The position numbers were made by a program, and so were the translations under genes. From the NCBI GenBank assembly GCA_002306945.1, contig DBTH01000286.1:9826-18407 (forward strand): a DNA stretch of 8,582 bases. Reading direction: 5' to 3'. Origin of the DNA: Methylacidiphilaceae bacterium UBA1321. GTDB lineage: Bacteria; Verrucomicrobiota; Verrucomicrobiia; Methylacidiphilales; UBA1321. The notes under the pieces were generated by a model. The model saw nothing but the letters and a program-made list of their open reading frames with translations, was not told the origin of the DNA and made no database searches. Positions within the stretch are counted from its first letter, which is position 1. Every line of letters starts with the position of its first letter. Positions 1 through 6,661 of this stretch are shown piece by piece.

Positions 1-1
1 C

Positions 2-1114
2 GCGCCCGTTCTTGAAAAATTCCCGGAATTGGGGAGCGCAGGTCGCCGCGATCTGGAGCGTTGGGTGGCGCTCGAACTCGGCTCCGTCGATGCCCTTGAC
101 GCCTGGCAAAAACGCGGCCCGCACCGCACCCGCGCCATCGCGTCGAAAACCATCTATCACGTTCTCGCCGGGAATCTCGCTGTCTCCGGCATGCAAAGCC
201 TGGTCTGCGGTCTCATCCTCGGCGCGCGCAATTTCGTCAAGGTTCCCTCGGGAAACCACTCCCCGCTTTCGCCGCTGCAAAAAGAAGCCGCCTTCACCCG
301 GCCTGTTTCCGAAGTCGAAGTGCAACTGCGCCGCTTCGTCGCCGCGTTGCCCGCGCCACTTCGCCAACTCGTCACCCTCTCGCACGAATTCGACCCCGCC
401 GCCTTCTCCCGTGCCGAGGCCGTCATCGTCTACGGCACCGACGAGACCGTCGCCAAGCTGCGCGCCCAGGCGCGTTGGGATCAGATTTTTCTCGGTTACG
501 GCCTCCAAGTCAGTCTGCTTTGGCTCGGGAAGTTGAAGCGCTGGACTCCGCGCCAATTGCAGGCCATCGCCCACGACATCTGCATCTACGATCAAATGGG
601 TTGCCTTTCCCCACAGGCGATTTATCTCGAACGTGGTTCCGCGACGAAGTCATTCTGCGCCGCGCTCGCGGACGCGATGCAATGCGAAATCGCCCGCCTG
701 CCCGAACCGGTTCGCACTCCAGCCGAACTCGGTCGCATCGCCGAATCGCTTGATCTTGCCCGCGCCCTCGGCCAACCGGTCTGGCCCGTTGGTGGAGAAT
801 TCGATGCCGTCGCTGGAGCGGTGATTCTCGACAAAAACCCCGCATTCCAATTCTCCTGCCTGCACCGCACTGTCACCGTCCACGAGGTTACGCCCCGGCA
901 AATACCCAGGGCGCTGGCTTTGGTGAAAGGAAAAATTTCGACTCTCGGCGTTCTCGGAAAACTGCCCTCCGGCCTGCGCGAAAGTCTTATCGACTTGGGA
1001 GTCAAACGCTTCTGCCCGGAGGGTCGGATGCAGCACCCCCCGCTCATCTGGCACCACGACGGAGCCCCCGCAATTTCCGGCCTTGTGCGTTGGGCGGATG
1101 ATGAGCTACTTTAA
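2..1114 (+). CDS. LuxC-family acyl-CoA reductase, 5'-partial
   Basis: This is probably an NAD(P)H-dependent reductase of the LuxC family (acyl-CoA reductase), which turns a fatty acyl thioester into the aldehyde through a cysteine-bound acyl intermediate. The frame is open to the window edge, so the true start probably lies upstream. A TTG at 29 would give 361 aa, short for a family usually of about 400-480 aa. Counting from that TTG, the family-like segments are VLAGN (45-49) with the following stretch to KVPSG (71-75), the nucleotide-site-like segment VYGTDETVAKLR (134-145), and DQMGCLSPQ (188-196), in which Cys192 is the probable nucleophile. There is no signal peptide or clear membrane span. 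It ends 11 nt before the QueD gene and is probably cotranscribed with it. No LuxD or LuxE partner is visible, and the physiological acyl substrate cannot be told from the sequence. Confidence 0.8.
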   Translation, partial: APVLEKFPELGSAGRRDLERWVALELGSVDALDAWQKRGPHRTRAIASKTIYHVLAGNLAVSGMQSLVCGLILGARNFVKVPSGNHSPLSPLQKEAAFTRPVSEVEVQLRRFVAALPAPLRQLVTLSHEFDPAAFSRAEAVIVYGTDETVAKLRAQARWDQIFLGYGLQVSLLWLGKLKRWTPRQLQAIAHDICIYDQMGCLSPQAIYLERGSATKSFCAALADAMQCEIARLPEPVRTPAELGRIAESLDLARALGQPVWPVGGEFDAVAGAVILDKNPAFQFSCLHRTVTVHEVTPRQIPRALALVKGKISTLGVLGKLPSGLRESLIDLGVKRFCPEGRMQHPPLIWHHDGAPAISGLVRWADDELL

Positions 1115-1125
1115 CGCCCCACCTT

Positions 1126-1491
1126 ATGAAAGTTACCCTCCACAAAAACTTCGAATTCGCCGCCGCTCAAGCCCTGCCGTGTTTCCCCAAGGGTCATAAA
1201 TGCGGTCGTCTCCACGGGCACACTTTTCACGTGAAAGTTTCGGTCAGCGGTCCGGTCGATCCCCAAACCGGCCTGTTCTACGATCACGCCGTCATCTCCG
1301 AAAAGACCAAGCCTCTCATCGAGATGCTCGACCATTCCTACTTGAACGACATTGAGGGACTTTCCAATCCGACCATCGAGAACGTCTGCGCCTGGTTCTG
1401 GCAGAAACTCGAAAATCAACTCCCCGGTCTGTGCGAAATCACCGTCTACGAAACCGAACACGCCAGTTGCACTTATCGCGGCGAAGCCTGA
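1126..1491 (+). CDS. queD: 6-carboxytetrahydropterin synthase-like protein (QueD/PTPS family)
   Basis: QueD converts dihydroneopterin triphosphate to 6-carboxytetrahydropterin, an early step of queuosine/7-deazapurine synthesis; relatives (PTPS) make 6-pyruvoyltetrahydropterin. The 121-aa protein has the family's usual length and resembles E. coli QueD over its whole length. It has the QueD-type CxxxHGH motif (Cys26 catalytic, His30 and His32 zinc ligands), the LDH segment (Asp69-His70), LND, NPT-EN (81-86) and YET with Glu109 as the probable pterin anchor. The odd point is residue 15: the first zinc-ligand His of the usual AAH motif is Gln (codon CAA, 1168-1170). The ATG at 1126 gives the correct N-terminus. 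There is no clear Shine-Dalgarno sequence, which fits translation following from the upstream gene 11 nt away. The queD name is by homology. With an altered zinc site the reaction could differ, and the neighbouring radical SAM gene does not look like QueE. Confidence 0.85.
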   Translation: MKVTLHKNFEFAAAQALPCFPKGHKCGRLHGHTFHVKVSVSGPVDPQTGLFYDHAVISEKTKPLIEMLDHSYLNDIEGLSNPTIENVCAWFWQKLENQLPGLCEITVYETEHASCTYRGEA

Positions 1492-1495
1492 TCGG

Positions 1496-1527
1496 TTGAG
1501 CGGGGATCTGACCCGAACCCCGCTCAA
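1496..1527 (+). terminator. Hairpin after the queD-like gene
   Basis: A perfect 10-bp inverted repeat (TTGAGCGGGG / CCCCGCTCAA) with a 12-nt loop begins 5 nt after the queD-like stop codon, between convergent genes. No T-run follows on either strand; the plus strand continues into an A/T-rich stretch with TATAAT at 1531-1536. It probably terminates the reductase-queD transcript or protects its 3' end. The structure is certain, the termination role is inferred. Confidence 0.6.
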
Positions 1528-1620
1528 GTATATAATAAAAATGCCTTTCCCAGTTTCTTGTCCGGCCTACTTTTCCGGCGAATTATTGAGAGAATTTTGA
1601 TTGCGGGGCACCATGGGTGT

Positions 1621-2496
1621 TTAGGTCTGGGGGCCGTAGGAAAGTTGCTGCGGTAAATCGAGTTGTTTTTTTACCTGCTCCGCAATGGCGTCGAGTTCCG
1701 CGTTGGAGAGCGGTGTGGCCCACGGTTCGGGTGTCGGTCGCGCAATGGTGTAGAGTTGCAGGCCGAGGAGTTGGCCGCCGTTGTCGAGGATTGTGCGCAG
1801 GCGCGCGCACCAGGCGTCGATTTCAGCCGTCGAGGGCGGTTGGCCGTCGATGCGGAAAAAGAGCGATTGGATGATGAGTGGGCACCATCTGGCGGTCGCT
1901 TCGATGTTGTGGAGGATACGGTTGTAGTCGATGTGAGAGCGGTTGACGCGTTTGTAGTAGGGTTCGGTTCCGGCGTCGAGCTTAGCCCAGATTTCGTGCG
2001 GGCCGCGCTGCATGATTTTGAGGCCGTTTTTCACGCCGGGCCGTTCGAGGCAGGTGGAGTCGGTGATGAGGATGAGCTTGGTTTCGGGCGGTGCGATTTC
2101 CTGGCGCAAATGGTCGGCGAGGGCGACGGCCAGTTCAAAAACGGGGCAGGTGGTCGGTTCGCCGTCGCCGCTGAAGGCGATATCGTTGAGGCGGCGCCAT
2201 TCGGGCGGGGTGCTGGCAAAAGGTTCGCGGGCGAAGAGTTCGCCGCTGCGCCAGATTTCGAGCATGGCGCGCAATTCCTGTTCCAGGACGGGGAGTTTGA
2301 CTTCGCGCAGGCGGGGCGGGGTGTTGCGGTCGACTTCGCAGTAAACGCAGTCGAAGTTGCAGATTTTGTCGGGGTTGAGGTTGATGCCGATGGACACGCC
2401 TCGCGAACGCCGGGAGACGACCGGGTAGACGTAGTAAAAATCGTCCCACGACCGGCGGTGATCCTGGTGCGCGGCAATGAGTTGTTCGTTGGTCAT
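1621..2496 (-). CDS. Radical SAM protein, COG0731-like
   Basis: This is a radical S-adenosylmethionine enzyme: it should bind a [4Fe-4S] cluster and cleave SAM to start a radical reaction. With the ATG at 2496 it is 291 aa. The cluster motif CNFDCVYC (CX3CX2C) places the cysteines at 46, 50 and 53, preceded by GINLNPDK and followed by EVDR. The SAM-contact region SGDGEPT lies at about 109-115. This arrangement recalls the COG0731 group (related to tRNA wyosine-synthesis enzymes) rather than QueE, in spite of the nearby queD-like gene. The start was chosen because a GGGGA stretch precedes it by 8 nt; an ATG at 2541 and a TTG at 2565 are in-frame alternatives that would add 15 or 23 unconserved-looking residues. 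It may be cotranscribed with the 156-aa gene upstream, 151 nt away. The substrate is unknown. Confidence 0.8.
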   Translation of the reverse strand: MTNEQLIAAHQDHRRSWDDFYYVYPVVSRRSRGVSIGINLNPDKICNFDCVYCEVDRNTPPRLREVKLPVLEQELRAMLEIWRSGELFAREPFASTPPEWRRLNDIAFSGDGEPTTCPVFELAVALADHLRQEIAPPETKLILITDSTCLERPGVKNGLKIMQRGPHEIWAKLDAGTEPYYKRVNRSHIDYNRILHNIEATARWCPLIIQSLFFRIDGQPPSTAEIDAWCARLRTILDNGGQLLGLQLYTIARPTPEPWATPLSNAELDAIAEQVKKQLDLPQQLSYGPQT

Positions 2497-2550
2497 GGCT
2501 GGTTTCCCCGCAACGGTGCTTCGGTTGCAGAGCTTTAACATAGCGGTGTT

Positions 2551-2575
2551 ATGGGCTGTAAGCAAGGCAGCCCAT
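2551..2575 (-). other. Hairpin between the 156-aa gene and the radical SAM gene
   Basis: A perfect 8-bp inverted repeat (ATGGGCTG / CAGCCCAT) with a 9-nt loop lies in the 151-nt gap. On the minus strand it sits after the hypothetical gene and before the radical SAM start. No T-run follows, so it could be a weak terminator or a 5'-leader structure. Confidence 0.4.
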
Positions 2576-2647
2576 GCCGGGCGCTCGCTTGAAGTCTATA
2601 GCCGCCGCTACTGGAATGGGTCGAACAATCTCAACAGGACACTCCTC

Positions 2648-3118
2648 TCACGCTGCCGCTTTGAGGGGGATGGCGTGGTCGTAATGAATCGGATCGAGGA
2701 AATATTCCCGCTGGCTGTGATCCCACTGGAGCCAGCACTGCGGGTAGGTGGCGTAGTCAGGCGTGAGCGGGTTGGAGAAGAAGCTCAGGTTGCCGACGTT
2801 GGCTTCGTAAAGTTTGGAATAGAGGGCCTGTGTTTTGAGGTGAAAGAGCGCGTTGTCGGGTTCCTCGCCGTAATTGAGCATGCGGCTCCGTTGGGCCGTG
2901 GAAAAGGCGCAGCCATGAACCTCGCGCATGCAGGCGTTGACGATCTGGAGTTCGGGATCGGAGGGATCGGTTGATCCGGCGGTTTGAGAATCTCCGGTCT
3001 CGTCGAAGTTCAAGCCCAGCTCCTCCGGGTGTGGAAAACAGGAGCGCAATATTCGTTCCCGTATCCGCTTTTCGTCGCTGAAGAGAGGCTTGGTGATTTT
3101 TCGCAGTACGTCGAGCAT
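2648..3118 (-). CDS. Uncharacterised 156-aa protein
   Basis: I do not recognise this protein. It looks like a real gene because its ATG at 3118 is preceded by a good Shine-Dalgarno sequence (AGGGAG, 3125-3130, 6-nt spacing), and because its composition is ordinary soluble protein with no signal peptide or membrane span. The N-terminal 30 residues are basic and amphipathic. Residues 31-58 are acidic and low in hydrophobics (D, E, S, T, G, P), so probably flexible. The second half is aromatic-rich, with many Tyr, Trp and His between residues 100 and 148 (for example YPQCWLQWDH, 125-134). The four cysteines (27, 63, 70, 128) form no recognised cluster motif. It is on the same strand as the radical SAM gene downstream and could be functionally linked, but the 151-nt gap leaves this open. 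Confidence 0.6.
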   Translation of the reverse strand: MLDVLRKITKPLFSDEKRIRERILRSCFPHPEELGLNFDETGDSQTAGSTDPSDPELQIVNACMREVHGCAFSTAQRSRMLNYGEEPDNALFHLKTQALYSKLYEANVGNLSFFSNPLTPDYATYPQCWLQWDHSQREYFLDPIHYDHAIPLKAAA

Positions 3119-3124
3119 ATGAAT

Positions 3125-3130
3125 CTCCCT
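3125..3130 (-). promoter_or_regulatory. Ribosome binding site of the 156-aa gene
   Basis: AGGGAG on the minus strand lies 6 nt before the ATG at 3118. It is one of the few clear Shine-Dalgarno sequences in the window and supports both the gene and its start. Confidence 0.6.
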
Positions 3131-3337
3131 TTGTCCCTGTTCAAATGACCCAATCCTTTCAGAGCCTGATCCGTACCAATTCGAGAGCGGATCGATTTTT
3201 CACTCGGAAACGACGAGATTGCGGCAAAACGGGAACTGAATTTTGCAAAGAGACTTTGCACCCGGGTAAAAACGTTTTGCACGGGAGCACCGTGTTTCCC
3301 CCTCGACAGCTCCGGCTTCCTCGGTAATGATTTCCGA

Positions 3338-4630
3338 ATGATTCCCCGTTATACGCGGCCTGAAATGCAGGCCATCTGGACCGATGAAGCCAAGCTCAAC
3401 CATTGGCTCGAAATTGAAGTTCTCGCCTGCGAAGGCATGGCCAAGTACGGCATTATTCCCAAGAAAGACGCCGTCACGATCCGCAAGAAAGCCACCTACC
3501 GCATCGATCAGGTCAACGAAAACGAAAAGCGCACCAATCACGATGTGCTCGCCTTCCTCGAAGAAGTAGCCGTACACGTCGGTCCCTCGGGCCGGTTCAT
3601 TCACCGCGGGCTGACCTCTTCCGACCTGCTCGACACCACGCTCGCGCTCCAGCTTCGCACCGCCAGCGACCTGCTCATCGCCGACACCAAGGCGCTGCTG
3701 AAGGTCATCGGAAAGAAAGCAAAGAAATACCAGTTTGTCCCCATGATCGGCCGTTCCCACGGCATCCACGCCGAACCGATCAGCTACGGCCTCAAGCTCG
3801 CCCTCATGTACGACGAATTCAAGCGCGCGCTGGCACGCCTCCAGACTGCCCGCGAGGAAATCAACGTCGGCAAGCTCTCCGGCGCCGTCGGCACCAGCGC
3901 CCACCTCGACCCGCGCATTGAACAATTCGTCTGCCACAAGCTCGGCCTGCAGGTCGATCCGCTCTCGACCCAGATCGTTCAGCGCGACCGCCACGCCGCC
4001 TACATGAACGCCATTGCCGTCGTCGGCTGTAGCATCGATCGTTGGGCGACCGAATTCCGCCACCTCCAGCGCACAGAAGTCCTCGAAGTCGAGGAATACT
4101 TCGCCAAGGGCCAAAAGGGCAGCAGCGCGATGCCCCACAAGCGCAACCCGATCACCGGCGAAAAACTCAGCGGCCTGGCTCGCCTCCTGCGCGGCAACGC
4201 CCTCGCGGCGATGGAAAATGTCGCCCTCTGGCACGAACGCGACATCTCTCACTCGTCGGTCGAACGCGTCATCTTCCCCGACAGCACGATCCTGCTCGAC
4301 TACATGCTCCAGACGCTTTCAAAGCTGGTCGACAACCAGATCGTTTATCCCGAGAACATGCAGCGCAACATGGACCTCTCCAAGGGGCTCTACTATTCCC
4401 AAAGCGTCATGCTCGCCCTCACCGATGCGGGAATGCGTCGGCGCGACGCCTACGAGGCGGTCCAATCGTGCGCGATGGCCTGCTGGCGCGGCGACCGCCA
4501 ACTTGGCGAGTATCTCAAGGAAAGCGAAGCCATCGGAAAATATCTTTCGCCAAAGCAACTCGACGAACTCTGCTCGACCAAGCGCCACTTCCAGCACATC
4601 AAGCGCAAATTCAAGCAGGTCGGGCTTTAG
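3338..4630 (+). CDS. purB: Adenylosuccinate lyase
   Basis: PurB cleaves fumarate from SAICAR and from adenylosuccinate, two steps of purine and AMP synthesis, as a cytosolic homotetramer. The 430-aa length is that of a short bacterial PurB. The fumarase/aspartase-superfamily signature GSSAMPHKRNP spans 261-271, with the catalytic serine in the mobile loop at 262/263. Other family segments are TNHDV (66-70), TSSD (93-96) and GRSHGIHAEP (138-147), with His141 as the probable general acid. The C-terminal segment is basic, as is common in the family. The ATG at 3338 gives the standard IPRYTRPEM beginning; no Shine-Dalgarno sequence is seen. A four-codon ORF (ATG at 3327) ends in TGA overlapping this ATG, which may couple initiation. 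The gene stands alone, divergent from the 156-aa gene and convergent with the response regulator. It is complete, with no sign of transfer. Confidence 0.97.
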   Translation: MIPRYTRPEMQAIWTDEAKLNHWLEIEVLACEGMAKYGIIPKKDAVTIRKKATYRIDQVNENEKRTNHDVLAFLEEVAVHVGPSGRFIHRGLTSSDLLDTTLALQLRTASDLLIADTKALLKVIGKKAKKYQFVPMIGRSHGIHAEPISYGLKLALMYDEFKRALARLQTAREEINVGKLSGAVGTSAHLDPRIEQFVCHKLGLQVDPLSTQIVQRDRHAAYMNAIAVVGCSIDRWATEFRHLQRTEVLEVEEYFAKGQKGSSAMPHKRNPITGEKLSGLARLLRGNALAAMENVALWHERDISHSSVERVIFPDSTILLDYMLQTLSKLVDNQIVYPENMQRNMDLSKGLYYSQSVMLALTDAGMRRRDAYEAVQSCAMACWRGDRQLGEYLKESEAIGKYLSPKQLDELCSTKRHFQHIKRKFKQVGL

Positions 4631-4635
4631 CCCGA
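4620..4635 (+). terminator. Hairpin enclosing the purB stop codon
   Basis: TCGGGC-TTTA-GCCCGA forms a 6-bp stem (7 bp if the flanking T-A in the loop pairs), and the purB stop codon TAG lies in loop and stem. It is followed by AGATTT, not a clean T-run. It may be a compact terminator or transcript-end stabiliser; it is short enough that the role is uncertain. Confidence 0.4.
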
Positions 4636-4794
4636 AGATTTCACCATAACGTGGCCAAGACGCACCGGTATTCGAGACAAAATCAAGGCGCGACGACTGC
4701 GCATATTGCCAGACAATCTGTAAAGGAGGAGCAATACCGAGTTTGTCTCGAAGAACAAGCGGATTGGCCTTGGTAGGGCGAAGCGTTACTGGGT

Positions 4795-4828
4795 GCAACG
4801 TCACGTTGCTGGAGGACAGTGTCCTCCA
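4795..4828. other. Tandem hairpins between purB and the response regulator
   Basis: There are two adjacent perfect inverted repeats. GCAACG-TCA-CGTTGC spans 4795-4809, and TGGAGGAC-AGT-GTCCTCCA (8-bp stem) spans 4810-4828. They end 9 nt from the response regulator stop codon, so on the minus strand they could end the kinase-regulator transcript, although no T-run follows. They lie in a 207-nt gene-free gap and could equally be part of a dispersed intergenic repeat. Confidence 0.5.
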
Positions 4829-4837
4829 AATTACAAG

Positions 4838-5536
4838 TCAGAACGCGCCGCCATCCGGGTTATTGGCGCGGCGGGCGTCTTCGAACCAGCGGACCGCATC
4901 GCGCAATAGTTCCGTCGAATTGGAGAGGTGCAACTTCTCCTTGATGCGCGCGCAATAGGAATGAACCGTCTTGAGGCTGATGCCGAGGATCTCGGCGATT
5001 TGCGAAGTCTTTTTTCCCTGTCCGAGCTGCATGAAAATTTCCATCTCCCGCGTGCTGAGGATTTCGCGGATGTTGTGTGCTTCGGAATCGGCTTGTTTGA
5101 CGAGATTTTCGGCCAGGCCGAGGGCCAGGTCGCCACTGAGATAGATGCCTCCGCCGAGGATCTTGCGGATTGCGGCGGTGATCTGTTCGCTGGTTTCGCG
5201 TTTGATGACGTAGCCTTTGGCTCCGGCCCGCAACGCCCTTTCGGCATAGATACTTTCCTCGTGCATCGAGAGCACCAGGAAAAGCGTCGGGAGATTTTTC
5301 TGCCGGATCGCCTTGATGAGGTCAAGGCCCGATTCCCCCTGAAGCGAAATGTCGACAATAGCCAGAGCGGGTTTCAAGTCCGCGATTTTGGTGAGGGCGT
5401 CCGCTCCATTTTCTGCATCGCCGCAGACGATAAGATCAGGCTCCTGATTGAGTAATTGAGTCAGCCACTCGCGCACCAGCGGATGGTCGTCGACAAGAAA
5501 GACCCGGCGTTTGTTGTTGGCGGGTGATTCGTTCAT
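4838..5536 (-). CDS. NarL/LuxR-family response regulator
   Basis: This is a cytoplasmic two-component transcription regulator, presumably phosphorylated by the kinase encoded just upstream. The 232 aa are typical of the NarL (FixJ/UhpA) group. The receiver domain spans about residues 10-128, with acidic pair Asp16-Asp17, phospho-acceptor Asp62, Ser90 in the Thr/Ser position and Lys112 in GYVIK. A linker leads to a GerE-type helix-turn-helix at about 156-215, which begins LSTREMEIF and has the recognition-helix region SLKTVHSYCARIKEKL. All phosphorylation residues are present, so it should respond normally. Its ATG overlaps the kinase stop codon as ATGA, indicating translational coupling. The target genes are unknown. 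The divergently transcribed amtB and this operon's own promoter are the obvious candidates, since the shared region holds repeated hexamers. Confidence 0.93.
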   Translation of the reverse strand: MNESPANNKRRVFLVDDHPLVREWLTQLLNQEPDLIVCGDAENGADALTKIADLKPALAIVDISLQGESGLDLIKAIRQKNLPTLFLVLSMHEESIYAERALRAGAKGYVIKRETSEQITAAIRKILGGGIYLSGDLALGLAENLVKQADSEAHNIREILSTREMEIFMQLGQGKKTSQIAEILGISLKTVHSYCARIKEKLHLSNSTELLRDAVRWFEDARRANNPDGGAF

Positions 5537-6582
5537 GCGGCGAGGGGCTTGGTGTTGGCTTTGACGCTGGAAAGATTGAGCGTGCAGGTGACGACCGTGC
5601 CGGTCGGTTCGGCTCGGCGCACGGCCAGTTCCGCGCCGATGAGTTTGGCGCGGTGATCCATGACGCGCATGCCCATGCCGCCCGAACGCAAATTCTCCGG
5701 CATTCCGACGCCGTTGTCCTGCACCTCGATGCGGATGCGTTGGCCGTCGTTCTTGATGCAGATGAGAATATGGCTGGCCTTGCTGTGGCGCACGGCGTTG
5801 GTGACGGCTTCCTGGGTGATGAGGTAGAGGTGGGTGGCGGTCGCCACGTCCTTGATGAAAAGCGGGTCGTTGTAGTCGAGGGCGCAGAAAATATCGTGGC
5901 GTTGCGTCACGCGTATGGCCAGTTGATGAAACGCGTCCATCAATCCCTCCGGCGACATCGAAATCGGCGACAGCCCGCGCGCCATGTCCCGCGTCATCTC
6001 AATGGCTTTCTGGATGAAAGACCTGATCTCCTTGGCGTCGGCAGATTCAGGTAATTTCTTGGCTGCCAGTTTGCCCTCAAGGATTTTCATCGCAATAGTC
6101 GTTCCCGCCAACATCTGGCAGACCGTGTCGTGCAGATCGTTGCCGATGCGTCGCTGCTCCTGCTCGCTGATGTCGAGGATCTCCTTTTCCAGCCGTCGCA
6201 TCTCCTGCGTGCGCTCTTCCACGCGCGCCTCCAGTTCCTGTAGGAACAACTCGAAGCTGCTCAACAAAACGATCACGATCACAAACACGCAAAAAACCGA
6301 AAAGATGTTCCAGCCCGAAACAAACGGACTGTGCGCATGCGATCCGGCGGCCAACTCGTTGCTGAAGGTCCAGACCGCCAGGCTCAGGATTGCCGCAAAC
6401 AGACCGAAGCGCTTACCCACTACCCACGTCGCAAAACAGATCGGCACCAGGTAGACCACCAATAACGACACGTCGGCCCCAGCCAAATAATCGCAGTAGC
6501 CGATCAAGGCTATCGTCCCCGCCACTATCGCCATCGCTCGCCGTTGTCTCGCTTTGTAATACGCCAAAATTCGTTTGATCAC
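5533..6582 (-). CDS. Membrane sensor histidine kinase, NarX/HPK7 type
   Basis: This kinase should autophosphorylate on His and pass the phosphate to the adjoining NarL-type regulator. The 349-aa protein begins with four probable membrane helices (about 17-35, 38-56, 59-78 and 92-115) joined by short loops, so no sizeable periplasmic sensor domain is present. A charged, probably coiled-coil segment (113-140) leads to the HisKA_3 motif EQRRIGNDLHD with His151. The ATPase domain has QEAVTNAVRH (N box, Asn262), DNGVG (289-293) and GGMGMRV (301-307), so all catalytic motifs are intact. The start is GTG at 6582; a later ATG (Met17, 6534) is possible but would cut into the first helix region. No Shine-Dalgarno sequence is clear. 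The stimulus is unknown: the intramembrane sensor suggests a membrane-linked or membrane-permeant signal, and the divergent amtB gene suggests nitrogen status. Confidence 0.93.
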   Translation of the reverse strand: MIKRILAYYKARQRRAMAIVAGTIALIGYCDYLAGADVSLLVVYLVPICFATWVVGKRFGLFAAILSLAVWTFSNELAAGSHAHSPFVSGWNIFSVFCVFVIVIVLLSSFELFLQELEARVEERTQEMRRLEKEILDISEQEQRRIGNDLHDTVCQMLAGTTIAMKILEGKLAAKKLPESADAKEIRSFIQKAIEMTRDMARGLSPISMSPEGLMDAFHQLAIRVTQRHDIFCALDYNDPLFIKDVATATHLYLITQEAVTNAVRHSKASHILICIKNDGQRIRIEVQDNGVGMPENLRSGGMGMRVMDHRAKLIGAELAVRRAEPTGTVVTCTLNLSSVKANTKPLAA

Positions 6583-6608
6583 AGTGTTTTCGCGGCTCGC
6601 CGACCTGA

Positions 6609-6633
6609 TCGGTTTTGATCAGAATCAAACCGA
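6609..6633. promoter_or_regulatory. Dyad upstream of the kinase gene
   Basis: An imperfect inverted repeat, TCGGTTTTGAT / ATCAAACCGA, has one bulged T and a 4-nt centre. It lies 27 nt from the kinase GTG, so it may be an operator over the kinase-regulator promoter or a leader hairpin in its transcript. No known operator is recognised. Confidence 0.35.
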
Positions 6634-6661
6634 ATTACAAAGTCACCAAGGTGAGCGGCCG

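Noticed and set aside
1531..1600. TATAAT followed by a 19-codon ORF (ATG at 1541)
   Set aside because: The -35 match is poor, the ORF would be nearly leaderless and tiny, and it sits between convergent genes just after a hairpin. The -10 match is probably chance in A/T-rich DNA.
1621..2496. Radical SAM gene as QueE, making a queuosine cluster with queD
   Set aside because: It is longer than typical QueE and has C-E-V-D-R after the cluster and SGDGEPT rather than the QueE-type sequences. It is also convergent with queD, not cotranscribed.
1663..2538. Long plus-strand open frame opposite the radical SAM gene
   Set aside because: It is the antisense shadow of a gene with recognisable motifs on the minus strand. 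Its translation is low-complexity (V, G, A, D, F) with no family resemblance.
3200..4252. 350-aa minus-strand open frame opposite purB
   Set aside because: It is a GC-driven shadow of purB; no known domains, and it runs through the purB upstream region.
4636..4837. Integron-type attC site or insertion-sequence remnant
   Set aside because: No core-site motif at the ends, no integrase or transposase in the window and no target duplication seen, so only an unclassified repeat or structured gap can be claimed.
4722..4958. Shine-Dalgarno-like AAGGAGG followed by an open frame from a TTG at 4743
   Set aside because: Spacing is long, the start is TTG, and most of the frame is antisense to the response regulator.
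5524..6054. Plus-strand open frame opposite the histidine kinase
   Set aside because: It is antisense to the ATPase and phospho-acceptor domains of a clear kinase gene; A/V/H/D-rich composition with no family.
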